DNA of 64,000 nt from assembly GCA_023434025.1 (NCBI GenBank), contig JAEYTL010000028.1, positions 1 to 64,000 on the forward strand, read 5' to 3'. Source of the stretch: Bacteroidota bacterium (GTDB taxonomy: Bacteria > Bacteroidota > Bacteroidia > Flavobacteriales > Flavobacteriaceae). The position numbers and the translations under genes were made by a program. Below the pieces are notes generated by a model. It did not search any database and was not told where the DNA came from. It saw nothing but the letters and a program-made list of their open reading frames with translations. Shown one piece after another: positions 51,207-60,548 of this stretch. Position 1 is the stretch's first letter. Every line of letters begins with the position of its first letter.

Positions 51207-54200
51207 TAAATTACTTTTTCGATAGAAGTTGTTCCGTTTTGCAATTTTATTTTCAATAATAAAGTGGAATTGTTCTTTTGTAAATTGTTTAATTGTAATT
51301 GATTAGAGTTTATATTTTTATATTCGGCTAATTTTTGTCCCAATACATTATAAACCCAAACAGATTCCATTAATTCGATGGTGGAATGAACGGTTAAATT
51401 TTCATTAGAAGTTACTCTGACAATATTTTCAAAAGAAAAATCAGGATTACTAAGTGTTTCATTTTGATAAACAATTTCAAAACGATTACTGAATGTTCCT
51501 TGATCAGAACTAAATGAATACGGATTTTCTTTGATGTCGTGGATGTTGTTTGTCAGTTTATCTTTTAAGTAAATAGCTTGGTTTTCAAATAAACCATCAA
51601 TAGCTGCCAAAGCAATCGTATATTGACCATTGTCAGGAATATGAACACCAATCGGAACAATATCATTCACATCAAAAGGCAAGCTTCTCCCCTGAATGGT
51701 TAGTTTTTCTTCCTCCAAAAGAGAATAAATTATCATATTTCCGGTTACGGCTGTATTTGCATCAAAGAAACTATCTCTGCCCATTGTTGCGTCTTCAACA
51801 TAACCAACCAAAGTACGGTCATTTAATCCATCTGAATTGATGATGTCGAACCACATCCGGTGTCTTTCTAAACCGGTTAAACCGGTTTCTGTTCCGGTTT
51901 GGTCGGCTGATCGGTAAAATAAGCTGTTGTTGTAACTGAAACTTCTCAGGCCGTTATTAAATGAGACAACGTCTGAAGCCGGTGGCCCATCAATCATCTG
52001 TACAAAAAAGCCTTGTCCTGCTCCGATGAATAAATCAGAACCTGCTGCTGGGCAACAGGTAGTTCCTGTAAAATTGTAGATGTAATAATCACCGGGGGTG
52101 TAATTATAGGCATAGGTGTCGTAAAACGGGCTGGTTATGGCAGCTGGTAAGGTTCCGTGTGTCCATAACCTGACATTTCCTTCAATTTTAGTGTTATTGT
52201 TAAACAGGAACTGACTGGCTCTAATGGCAGAAGGATAGGGGTTTCCAATTAGATTGTAATTGTCGCTTAGATTGGTTATTTCTGTTCCGTTAAGACCATA
52301 GTGTGTGGCTGTATTGGTGTCGTTACCTCTGGTAATTGGGGTTGTAATTGTACCATTGTGAGGAACACCCGTAAAAGTTCCGTTAAGAGTTGCAGGTGTA
52401 TTCCCAAAGTTGTTTGGACCCCGCATGATATAGCCGACAGCGGGTTGCATGGTGCTTCCTGCTGCTCCAATCCAATAACCTTGTCCGCCGTTAGGATTGG
52501 CAAAAGCGGTATCCCAAGTAAAGATCGGGCCTGGGGCTATTGGTGTCGGAATATTGCTCACATTGAATCCGGCAACTGGTGATGACCAATAGACATAATC
52601 TAATCTTCTAATTTCTGCATCTCTTCGGTAAATGATATTTCCGACATTGGCTGTGTTGTTTATTTGTACCAAACTTGAATTGTCATGAATGTCGAAAGTT
52701 CCGTTGGCTTGCACATTCACCCAATCAGTTACAGTTATGCTATTGTTTGAATTTACAGTTAAGGTTGCATCATTCAAAATACGTAATGTTCCTGCTAATC
52801 CATTGTAATTTATTCCGGAGATGATAGGATCATTTGGAGTAACCGGAATTAAAACACAATCAGAACTGTTTGGTATTCCTACTGGAGTCCAGTTATTGTT
52901 TTTGTTCCAATCTGAATCAATTGAACCATTCCATGTTTTATCTCCGGTAACCGTTACAATTGTCTCATCTGTTTCGGTAATTGTTGTTCCGTTGCATAGC
53001 GTATAGGTAACTCTTGCGGTGTAGGTAGTGGTTACACTGGGGCAAACTTCAATTACATCGGTTGTTCCTAATGCAGTGCCACCGGTGCCAGATCCTTCAA
53101 ACCACTGTAACGAAGTGATGGATGGCCCGGATGGAACAAAACGCCAGGCTTCATTGGAGGTTGTCCAATTTGGACTCAAGCCGTTTCTGTTGGGTGCAAC
53201 AACGGCTTGTGTGGCGGTTGCATTTTGAATCCCTACAATTGCATTGCCATTATTCCAGGCATCGCCATAAAGGGAAGAATATCCGTCTATATTTTTTTCT
53301 TTGATGTAAACTTCAATCACATTGGTGTCTTCATAAAGTACAATCATACCGGTGTAGCGGATATTGTTGTCATAGTACATTGGTACATCGTTCCAGCTGG
53401 CTACTAAGGCTCTGCAACCTGTGTTCAGTGTGATTAGCTCCCACGCCACTTCGCCACCTTCACTTGGGTCTATGTCGTGATAAACACCGTAAATTGTATT
53501 GGCAAATAATGCTCCTGTTGTACTGGGAAGGTTTTCGTTGAATTCATATCCGGAAGCACCCTCCGCAGATCCGGTATTAAAACTAATCATACCGTTTGAC
53601 CCCATTATGCATGAATTGTAGGTATTTCCGTAAAAGCAAAAATTAAACGGGAGATTAATTACAGGAGACCATACGTCGTCAATATTAACGCTAACCGGAT
53701 TCTGCAGGCAGTTAAATTGATAGGGGGGATTGTAATCAATGGGTTCAACTGTGTAGGTTGAAGTGTTTCCAAGTTGTAAATAAGTTGCTTCCAGTTCAAC
53801 ACAGGTTGAAACCGCATTGCAATCTAAAGGAATTGGGTCTGCACCATTTAATCCTAAACCGCCTGAAAGAACAGATGGGCATCCTAAGGTTGTTGTGCCT
53901 GTGCTGTTGCCCGGTGAACATGGTGTTGTGCAACTTCTGGAAATTGTAAATGTACCTGTTGTGTTACTTCCGCTTTGCCAATGTGCAACATAAACATAAT
54001 AACTGACCCCGTTGATTGTGGGGAATGTGGCTGTTTCTGTACCGTTGCTCAAAGCAATATCATTACAGGATATGTTGGTTAAAGTTCCGCAGGAACCACT
54101 GATGACAGCCATTTCGTGATCAAAGGTCGCCGTTGAACTGATGGTAGTAGTTCCGCCATCTCCCACAAAAGTGTACCACACACCATAATCAGACATAGAA

Positions 54201-54787
54201 CATCCGGTATTGTGAGGAGTGTTTGTTGTGTTTATGGTAGTTCCGGCCATATTGATTGTTCCGCAAGGAAGTGATGTAGCATTGATGCACTGGTCATTGT
54301 CCGGAGCAGGTGGGGCTACTCCTATCAGTGTTACGGTGATTGTGCCGTGTGTTTGGTTTGTTGTGGTATTGCAGTTGTAACGGTTCAGTTGCATGCGGTA
54401 ATTGCCATTTGAAGGCGGGATGAAGTCTATCGACGCCGCAGTTCCGGGACATGCAGGACCATTATCATCATTGAAAGCTAAAGCAGTTGCCCCGGTTGCA
54501 TCAAAGATCGTTAACTGTGTGTCAAAGCCTGAACCACAATTTGATACCCTGTAAATGTTTCCGGCAATCATATTATTTACGAGAAAGTTTCTCCTGCCTG
54601 CGTTGTTTGCCGGAGGTGTACAGGTAATGCTGTTACCTGTAATTGTGGGGGCATTAGCTGTACAATGGATATTTGCGGTATAAGCCGCACACTGTGCACG
54701 GCTATTGGAGTAGCATAGTATTAGTATTACCCCAAAAAGATGACTGAGAGTGAATGGAAAAAAGATTCCCGGATTTTCTTTTTTCAT
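51203..54787 (-). CDS. Large secreted protein with T9SS type A sorting domain
   Basis: The product is 1194 residues. A signal peptide (about 1-32, ends NSRAQ) is followed by a pre-peptidase-like beta domain (DTQLTIFDATGATALAFNDDNGP), a second similar domain (YGVWYTFVGDGG, FDHEMAVISGSCG) and a NIDO-like region (FNFCFYGNTYNSCIMGSNGMISF, CRALVASWNDVPMYYD). An Ig-like stretch and a long conserved module (TWNGSIDSDWNKNNNWTPVGIP ... YVYWSSPV ... YNLIGNPYPSAI) follow. The last 75 residues (VYNVLGQKLAEY ... TTSIEKVIY) are a type A sorting signal. It is the first of three tandem relatives and probably a cell-surface adhesin. Confidence 0.85.
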   Translation of the reverse strand: MKKENPGIFFPFTLSHLFGVILILCYSNSRAQCAAYTANIHCTANAPTITGNSITCTPPANNAGRRNFLVNNMIAGNIYRVSNCGSGFDTQLTIFDATGATALAFNDDNGPACPGTAASIDFIPPSNGNYRMQLNRYNCNTTTNQTHGTITVTLIGVAPPAPDNDQCINATSLPCGTINMAGTTINTTNTPHNTGCSMSDYGVWYTFVGDGGTTTISSTATFDHEMAVISGSCGTLTNISCNDIALSNGTETATFPTINGVSYYVYVAHWQSGSNTTGTFTISRSCTTPCSPGNSTGTTTLGCPSVLSGGLGLNGADPIPLDCNAVSTCVELEATYLQLGNTSTYTVEPIDYNPPYQFNCLQNPVSVNIDDVWSPVINLPFNFCFYGNTYNSCIMGSNGMISFNTGSAEGASGYEFNENLPSTTGALFANTIYGVYHDIDPSEGGEVAWELITLNTGCRALVASWNDVPMYYDNNIRYTGMIVLYEDTNVIEVYIKEKNIDGYSSLYGDAWNNGNAIVGIQNATATQAVVAPNRNGLSPNWTTSNEAWRFVPSGPSITSLQWFEGSGTGGTALGTTDVIEVCPSVTTTYTARVTYTLCNGTTITETDETIVTVTGDKTWNGSIDSDWNKNNNWTPVGIPNSSDCVLIPVTPNDPIISGINYNGLAGTLRILNDATLTVNSNNSITVTDWVNVQANGTFDIHDNSSLVQINNTANVGNIIYRRDAEIRRLDYVYWSSPVAGFNVSNIPTPIAPGPIFTWDTAFANPNGGQGYWIGAAGSTMQPAVGYIMRGPNNFGNTPATLNGTFTGVPHNGTITTPITRGNDTNTATHYGLNGTEITNLSDNYNLIGNPYPSAIRASQFLFNNNTKIEGNVRLWTHGTLPAAITSPFYDTYAYNYTPGDYYIYNFTGTTCCPAAGSDLFIGAGQGFFVQMIDGPPASDVVSFNNGLRSFSYNNSLFYRSADQTGTETGLTGLERHRMWFDIINSDGLNDRTLVGYVEDATMGRDSFFDANTAVTGNMIIYSLLEEEKLTIQGRSLPFDVNDIVPIGVHIPDNGQYTIALAAIDGLFENQAIYLKDKLTNNIHDIKENPYSFSSDQGTFSNRFEIVYQNETLSNPDFSFENIVRVTSNENLTVHSTIELMESVWVYNVLGQKLAEYKNINSNQLQLNNLQKNNSTLLLKIKLQNGTTSIEKVIY

Positions 54788-54925
54788 GGTGTATGGGATT
54801 TATTTTGATTTGATTAACAATTTAAAATAAATCATCACAAAATGTAAAATATTTGTTAATTAATTGTTGTGTTGTTTGATTTAATCGTTAAAAGGATTAA
54901 ATAGAATCAGTATTTACTTATAAAA

Positions 54926-54952
54926 AAACAACTTCGAAGGAAGTTGTTTTTT
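54926..54952. terminator. Hairpin terminator between the large secreted genes
   Basis: AAACAACTT / AAGTTGTTT with a 6-nt loop lies between an A-run and a T-run, 22 nt after the stop at 54974 on the minus strand. Confidence 0.7.
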
Positions 54953-54973
54953 ATGTTGAAGTATAACGTTTTG

Positions 54974-57900
54974 TTAGAATATCTTTTTTGTAATGTTATG
55001 ATTATCTGTTGTGGAAATAGTTACCATCAGAACCTGATCTGCTATATTTTGCACGTCAATTGATAATTTATTGTCGTTAATGTCCTTAATCGTTTTTATT
55101 AATCTTCCCTGAATGTCAAATACTTTAACATGATCCATCGATAAAGCACCGGAAGAAATCTGGATGGTTTTTGTTTTGTCTTTATAGGCGATAATTTGAT
55201 TTTCGGTTATATCCGGAATTCCAAGCGTTTCATTTTGATAAATAATTCTGAACCGATTTTGGTGGATTCCGGCATCTGTTGAAAACGAATAGGGTGCTGC
55301 TTTCAAATCATGAATCACATTTAATAAATTATCTTTCACATAAACGGAGTGGTTTTCAAAAAGTCCGTCAACGGCCAGAATAGCAAGATGATGTATGCCG
55401 GAATTTGCTGTTTTGAATGTTATCGGAACTTCATCGGAAACAGAGAAAGGCAATGAACGGCCTTGAATGGCAAAGGTTTCTTCGTTAATATTGGAATAAA
55501 TTCCCAGTGAACCGGAAACTTTTTCATGAGCATCAAAAAAAGAATCTTTTTCATTTGAAGCACCTTCTGCATACCCAATTAGGGTAGTTACGGATTGGTT
55601 GTTTGGATTGACAATATCTAACCAGATCCGGTGACGTTCTGATGTAGGCAATGAATAGTCAGTAGAAAAGTTTTCACTGTTTCTGAAAAAATTATTATTC
55701 AGATAAGCATTGCTTCTTTGTAAATTATTAAAGTTTACCTGGGCTGATGTATTTCCGGGACCATCCACCATTTGAACAAAAAAGGCTTGTCCTGTTTTAA
55801 TAAGATCAGATGCGGTTGGAATCGTTGTGCCTGTAAAATTGATAAATAAATAATCGGATGAGTTATAATTATAGGCAAAGCTTCCGTAGAACGGATTGGT
55901 TCCGCCAAAAGTTAAATCGGTTCCATGTGTCCAAAGTCTTGCACTACCCAAAAGCACACTGCTGTTATCCGATAAAAACCGCAACGCATTGATAGCTGAT
56001 GGATACGGATTTCCTATTAAGTTCCAGTTGTCATCCAAATTTGTAATCGGTGAACCGTTTAATCCGGCATAAGGGGCTCCGGTGTACATCCCTCTTTCCA
56101 CTGTATAACTAATCGTTCCATTGTTTGGTACCCCCGCAAATGTGCTTGAAATAGTGGTTTGTGTCATTCCGGAATCAGATGAGCCTCGCACGATATAGCC
56201 CCGGCCAATTTCCATGGTGTTTCCGTTTGCATTTACCCAGATTCCCTGACTGATGTTGCCAAAATTTCCGTTTCCGTTCGCTTGAATGGGATTCCATTTA
56301 TATTTTGGACCTTGTGGCGGACTTGTATAGATTGAATTCAACAATTGATTTGCAACCGGCGATGACCAGTACACATAATCTAAACCATCAATATTAGTAG
56401 CTTCTCTCAGGTAGGTAATGCTTCCGTTGTTGGCAACATTGTCTGTTTGGATTAAACTTGAATTATTCTCCAGAAGAAAATTTCCGTCGGTATTTACATT
56501 AACAAGGTTTGTTACGCTTAAATTGTTGTTTGATTTAAGGGTTAACCCCCCGTTGCTTTTAATGGCTAATGAATAAGCAAAAGCGTTGTAATTGTTTCCG
56601 GAGATGACAGGATTGTTTGCTGTTGGTGGTATGATAACACAATTACTATCCGTTGGAACACCTGAAGGAAGCCAATTGGTCGGATTTTCCCATTGTGAGT
56701 TGTTTCCCTGCCAAACTTTTGATTTATTGGTTATTGTGATTATTTCTGAAATTGTACAACCGTTTCCAAGCGTTGCACTTACTTCAAAGGGATAATTTTC
56801 AACCTGTAACTGAGTTAAATTAGGTCTTATGTAAATAGTAGAAATACTTTGATTTGTATAGGGAATTGTGCATGCTAAATCAGTGAATGCATCAACAGGC
56901 TCAGAACCGCTCCATGAAAAGGTGGTGTTTAAAAGCTTTGTTCCAAATAGCCTTATGTTGTCAATTGCCCAACCATCGTCCCACAAACTGGTGTATTGAA
57001 ATCTAATTTGCAGATTAGGAGAATTGATATAAGCCGTTAAATCTATCGAATCATCAATAAATCGTGAGGCTGTACCTAAATCAGAATTATAAACTCTCAG
57101 GTCAGTCCAATTAGTTCCGCCGTCTGTTGAAATTTGAACTCTGCCATTGTCACCGTTAAAATAGGAGTAGTAATGTTTAAATGAAAGTGTCAAATCAACA
57201 AAACCAGCAGAGTTAATAGGAATATTTGTGGTTAATCGAGTAACCAAATTATTGTTTGTATAATCAGAAGTAGTAAATGCGAAGCTATTGTCAATACTGC
57301 CGGAACTTATAGCGGGTCTCCAAACAGTTGTTGTTGTTGGTTGATAGGTACTCGTTTTAACACTCCAAGGACTATCTGCTCCACCATTTGTGTTGGTTGG
57401 AGTTGTGACTGAAAACTGACCTAAACCATTTTCAAAATCTTCATACATTATTTCTTCTACAATAAAATCGCCGGAGGCATTGATGGTTATTACCTCGTTG
57501 TCACCACAGGCGATAGGAGCCGCAGGAGAAAAATTGATGATGGTTGTGGGTAGAATTGTAGCGGTAACCCTGGTTCTTTCTAACGATTCACAACTTCCGT
57601 TAAACGCTGTTACATAGAATATAGTGGTGTTTGCTAATGCGGAAGTTGTATAGCTGCCTGTTGGGGTAACGGCAACTGGTGTTCCGCCGGTTTCTGTGGT
57701 GTACCATCTGTATTCTGTTGTGTTTCCTAAGCCTACAGCTCCTATGGTTACCGGATTATTTGCACCACAAACAGATCCGTTTGTAACAGAATCAATTTTA
57801 GCAGCACAATCTGAAACTACTTTAATGGTATAATCTTCAGTTTCTCCACTTGGTAATGAATTACAGGAACTTATGGTTGAGCCTGACGGATAGCCTAAGG

Positions 57901-60148
57901 TTCTGATTCTGAACCGGTAATTTCCCGGGCTTGTAGAAATAGGAATTACAAAACCAAAAGAAGTGTCACCGGTAGCCACATTGCCTGTGGAATAAATTTC
58001 TTCTCCGGCATCGGTAAAGTCGCCGTCTCCATTCCAATCAACATAACCTCTGATGAATTGAGTTCCAACAAGGTTTATGTCGATATTGATTCCGCCTCCT
58101 GCAACTTGCGTGGCAATGATGATATTTGAATAGTTTCTATAGCCTCCTGCCGAATATCCTGTTGGAGCATTGGACACATCATTTAAATTTCCTTCAGAAG
58201 TAATGCCTGAAATATAAACTGAGGAAGAAGTTGATGCCGGCGTGCAATAACTGACCGTTACTGTTAAAACTGCATTTGTCGATGCAGAAGAAGTTCCGCA
58301 GGCATTCGTGGCATAAACCCGATAGATAAACCCGTTTAATACACCGGTCGGATTAGTAATGGTTAGAGTAGCGGTATTGGCTCCCGAGTATATTCCTCCA
58401 TCCGTGATTGAAGTAAAGTTATTGCCGCCGTCAGAACTCACCTCCCATAAGTAGCTGGTTGGAAAACCGTTAAAAGAGGATGTTAAATTAGCTGTGCCGT
58501 TATTCGCTACAGTGGTATTAACAGGATTGCTGATAACAGTCGGCGGATTGGTGCAGGGGATAGCTTCTAAAACGTCAAGTGTATAGTCTTCATACGCACC
58601 TCTGTTACCGTTAAAACAGGGAGTAGGGGTTTCATTGTTGTTTCCGTTTCCTCTTCGGGCTATTCCAACGCGTAACCGATGGTGTCCAACCGCAGCATTT
58701 AAAGGGATATTGATTACTCCATTAATGGTGTTTGATGTTACAATTCCGGAGAAAACCTCCTCTCCGGGATCAGTTAAATCCAAATCATTGTTCCAGTCTA
58801 CCCAGATTTTAATGTTATATGTGTTATTTCCTGTATTGGTAGTTACACTGATGGGCATTGTTGCTCCCTGATAGGCACTGCCCACTAAATTTGAATAATC
58901 ATTATAGACCAAATTATTATTTGTGGTGTTGTTTACAGTACTAAAGGTAACATTCGTAATGCCATTATTATGAACACCGTTTGAAGCAGTCGGCGTACAG
59001 TATGGTGTACATGTTCTGGATATGGTAAAATCACCTGTTGCTGAACTGCCATTATTTTGGTGAGCTATATAAACAAAATAAGTTGTTCCGTTAGTGGTCT
59101 GAAAAGTATAGCTTTCAGTGCCGTTATTACCGGAGTCGTTTCTGCAGGTAATGTTGGTTTTTGATGAGCAGGTTCCTCTTGATATGGACATTTCATGGTC
59201 AAATCCTCCCGATGCTGTGGAGGTAATTGTCGTATATTGTCCGTCGCCTGTAAATGTGTACCAGACACCATAATTGCTCATTGAACACCCGGTTGCGTGT
59301 GTGATATTGGATGAACCTTGTGTAAATCCGGTCATATTTACTGTTCCACAAGGTAAGGGGATAGCGGTAGCACAAGTTGTATTTGGATTGGTATAAGATA
59401 TTCTTACCTGGCCATTTCCTCCGGCACCACCGTTCCGGTCAGTTCCTTGGTCTGTTCTTCCGCCGGCACCGCCGGCACCAATTCCGCCGGCCGCACCGGT
59501 TCCGTTATTGTTTCTCCCGTTTGCTCCTGCATATCCGTTGGCTGGAGCTCCGCCACCATTTGTTCCATTGGCATTGTTAGAAGCTGTTGTTCCGGCACTG
59601 GATCCGCCTCCGCCGCTAAAATTGTTGCCGGCATTGCCTCCGTTACCACCGTATGAGTTAAAGAGAGTGCCTCCTATATTTCCTGTCGTAAAAGCTGCAG
59701 CACCGGTTCCCCAACTATTATTGGCAGTTATTGCATTCCCGGCACCTCTTCCACCAACAGCCAGAATGGTTGTGTTGTTTATAAACCAACTGGATTGACC
59801 GTTTCCGCCGGAATTTCCTGTGCCTCCGCTTCCAACATAAAAAGCGTAAGTGTTTCCGGGTATTACAGCATAGGTTGTTCTGATATATCCACCGCCGGAT
59901 CCGCCACCGCCTGCCGAAGGATTGCCGTTTGCTCTCTGGCCGCCGCCGCCTGCCCCCCAACATTCCAGAGTGATTGTTGTAACTCCTGTCGGGCATGTCC
60001 AGGAACCGTTTCCGGTGTTTGTAAAAGTTTCTACCACCTGAGAAGAACTGCTGAAAGCCCCCAAAAGAAATAATAGGGCTGTAAATATCAGTGAGGGTTT
60101 AAAATTTAAATCACCTGATTTAAATGATATATTGTAACGGTTTTTCAT
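54974..60148 (-). CDS. Very large secreted multi-domain T9SS type A protein
   Basis: The product is 1724 residues from ATG 60148 (the frame opens at a GTG 9 bases earlier). After the signal peptide comes a glycine-rich domain (about 45-260; CWGAGGGGQ, GSGGTGNSGGNG). A pre-peptidase-like domain (YGVWYTFTGDGQ, FDHEMSISRGTCSS) and two GEVED domains (WVDWNNDLDLTDPGEEVF, YVDWNGDGDFTDAGEEIY) follow. Ig-like domains and a MAM/jelly-roll-like domain (DFENGLGQFSV ... DDGWAIDNIRLFG) precede the conserved module shared with both neighbours (NWLPSGVPTDSNC ... YVYWSSPV ... NLIGNPYPSAI). The C-terminus is a type A sorting signal. It is exported to the surface; the ligand is unknown. Confidence 0.87.
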   Translation of the reverse strand: MKNRYNISFKSGDLNFKPSLIFTALLFLLGAFSSSSQVVETFTNTGNGSWTCPTGVTTITLECWGAGGGGQRANGNPSAGGGGSGGGYIRTTYAVIPGNTYAFYVGSGGTGNSGGNGQSSWFINNTTILAVGGRGAGNAITANNSWGTGAAAFTTGNIGGTLFNSYGGNGGNAGNNFSGGGGSSAGTTASNNANGTNGGGAPANGYAGANGRNNNGTGAAGGIGAGGAGGRTDQGTDRNGGAGGNGQVRISYTNPNTTCATAIPLPCGTVNMTGFTQGSSNITHATGCSMSNYGVWYTFTGDGQYTTITSTASGGFDHEMSISRGTCSSKTNITCRNDSGNNGTESYTFQTTNGTTYFVYIAHQNNGSSATGDFTISRTCTPYCTPTASNGVHNNGITNVTFSTVNNTTNNNLVYNDYSNLVGSAYQGATMPISVTTNTGNNTYNIKIWVDWNNDLDLTDPGEEVFSGIVTSNTINGVINIPLNAAVGHHRLRVGIARRGNGNNNETPTPCFNGNRGAYEDYTLDVLEAIPCTNPPTVISNPVNTTVANNGTANLTSSFNGFPTSYLWEVSSDGGNNFTSITDGGIYSGANTATLTITNPTGVLNGFIYRVYATNACGTSSASTNAVLTVTVSYCTPASTSSSVYISGITSEGNLNDVSNAPTGYSAGGYRNYSNIIIATQVAGGGINIDINLVGTQFIRGYVDWNGDGDFTDAGEEIYSTGNVATGDTSFGFVIPISTSPGNYRFRIRTLGYPSGSTISSCNSLPSGETEDYTIKVVSDCAAKIDSVTNGSVCGANNPVTIGAVGLGNTTEYRWYTTETGGTPVAVTPTGSYTTSALANTTIFYVTAFNGSCESLERTRVTATILPTTIINFSPAAPIACGDNEVITINASGDFIVEEIMYEDFENGLGQFSVTTPTNTNGGADSPWSVKTSTYQPTTTTVWRPAISSGSIDNSFAFTTSDYTNNNLVTRLTTNIPINSAGFVDLTLSFKHYYSYFNGDNGRVQISTDGGTNWTDLRVYNSDLGTASRFIDDSIDLTAYINSPNLQIRFQYTSLWDDGWAIDNIRLFGTKLLNTTFSWSGSEPVDAFTDLACTIPYTNQSISTIYIRPNLTQLQVENYPFEVSATLGNGCTISEIITITNKSKVWQGNNSQWENPTNWLPSGVPTDSNCVIIPPTANNPVISGNNYNAFAYSLAIKSNGGLTLKSNNNLSVTNLVNVNTDGNFLLENNSSLIQTDNVANNGSITYLREATNIDGLDYVYWSSPVANQLLNSIYTSPPQGPKYKWNPIQANGNGNFGNISQGIWVNANGNTMEIGRGYIVRGSSDSGMTQTTISSTFAGVPNNGTISYTVERGMYTGAPYAGLNGSPITNLDDNWNLIGNPYPSAINALRFLSDNSSVLLGSARLWTHGTDLTFGGTNPFYGSFAYNYNSSDYLFINFTGTTIPTASDLIKTGQAFFVQMVDGPGNTSAQVNFNNLQRSNAYLNNNFFRNSENFSTDYSLPTSERHRIWLDIVNPNNQSVTTLIGYAEGASNEKDSFFDAHEKVSGSLGIYSNINEETFAIQGRSLPFSVSDEVPITFKTANSGIHHLAILAVDGLFENHSVYVKDNLLNVIHDLKAAPYSFSTDAGIHQNRFRIIYQNETLGIPDITENQIIAYKDKTKTIQISSGALSMDHVKVFDIQGRLIKTIKDINDNKLSIDVQNIADQVLMVTISTTDNHNITKKIF

Positions 60149-60548
60149 AATCCACACGGTTTAGATTTAAAAAAAATAGAGCTTTTAATTTTTTAAGCTG
60201 ACAATAAATTTTTGCAAAGAATTATGAATTGGGGGGTCATAATTGATTGTGTGTTTTGAAACAGAATCTGAACCATTTCAAAACTCGTACAAGTCAAATA
60301 GAAATGCATTCGACCCGCTGTTATATTGGGAAGTGTTTATGGAAATTGTCCGGTAAAATTAATTGATGATGAGTTGATTACAATAAATAATCGTTGAACA
60401 AGTAATAAAAGTCGATAAAGCGAATTAAATGTAATATGAGCAGTGGAGTTTGTATAAAAAAAAACCGTCTGATTTTTTCAGACGGTTAAAGATAGGATTA
60501 TTTTATCCCTGGTTTCTTTGTTAGATAAAAGGTCAGGTCATGGTTTTT
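60149..60548. other. Intergenic region between large secreted genes
   Basis: The 400 bp hold a terminator (60452-60490) for the gene at 60549 and otherwise AT-rich sequence. I see no small gene and no exact TAnnTTTG element. The region probably carries the promoter of the 54974-60148 gene. Confidence 0.45.
60452..60490 (-). terminator. Terminator for the last large secreted gene
   Basis: A 10-bp stem AACCGTCTGA / TCAGACGGTT with a 5-nt T loop is followed on the minus strand by a run of T. It lies about 60 nt after the stop at 60549. Confidence 0.75.

Noticed and set aside
59404..60073. Several long ORFs on both strands in the glycine-rich region of the 54974-60148 gene
   Set aside because: Gly codons (GGN) read in other frames give open stretches rich in Pro, Ala, Arg or Ser; no sensible domain appears in them.
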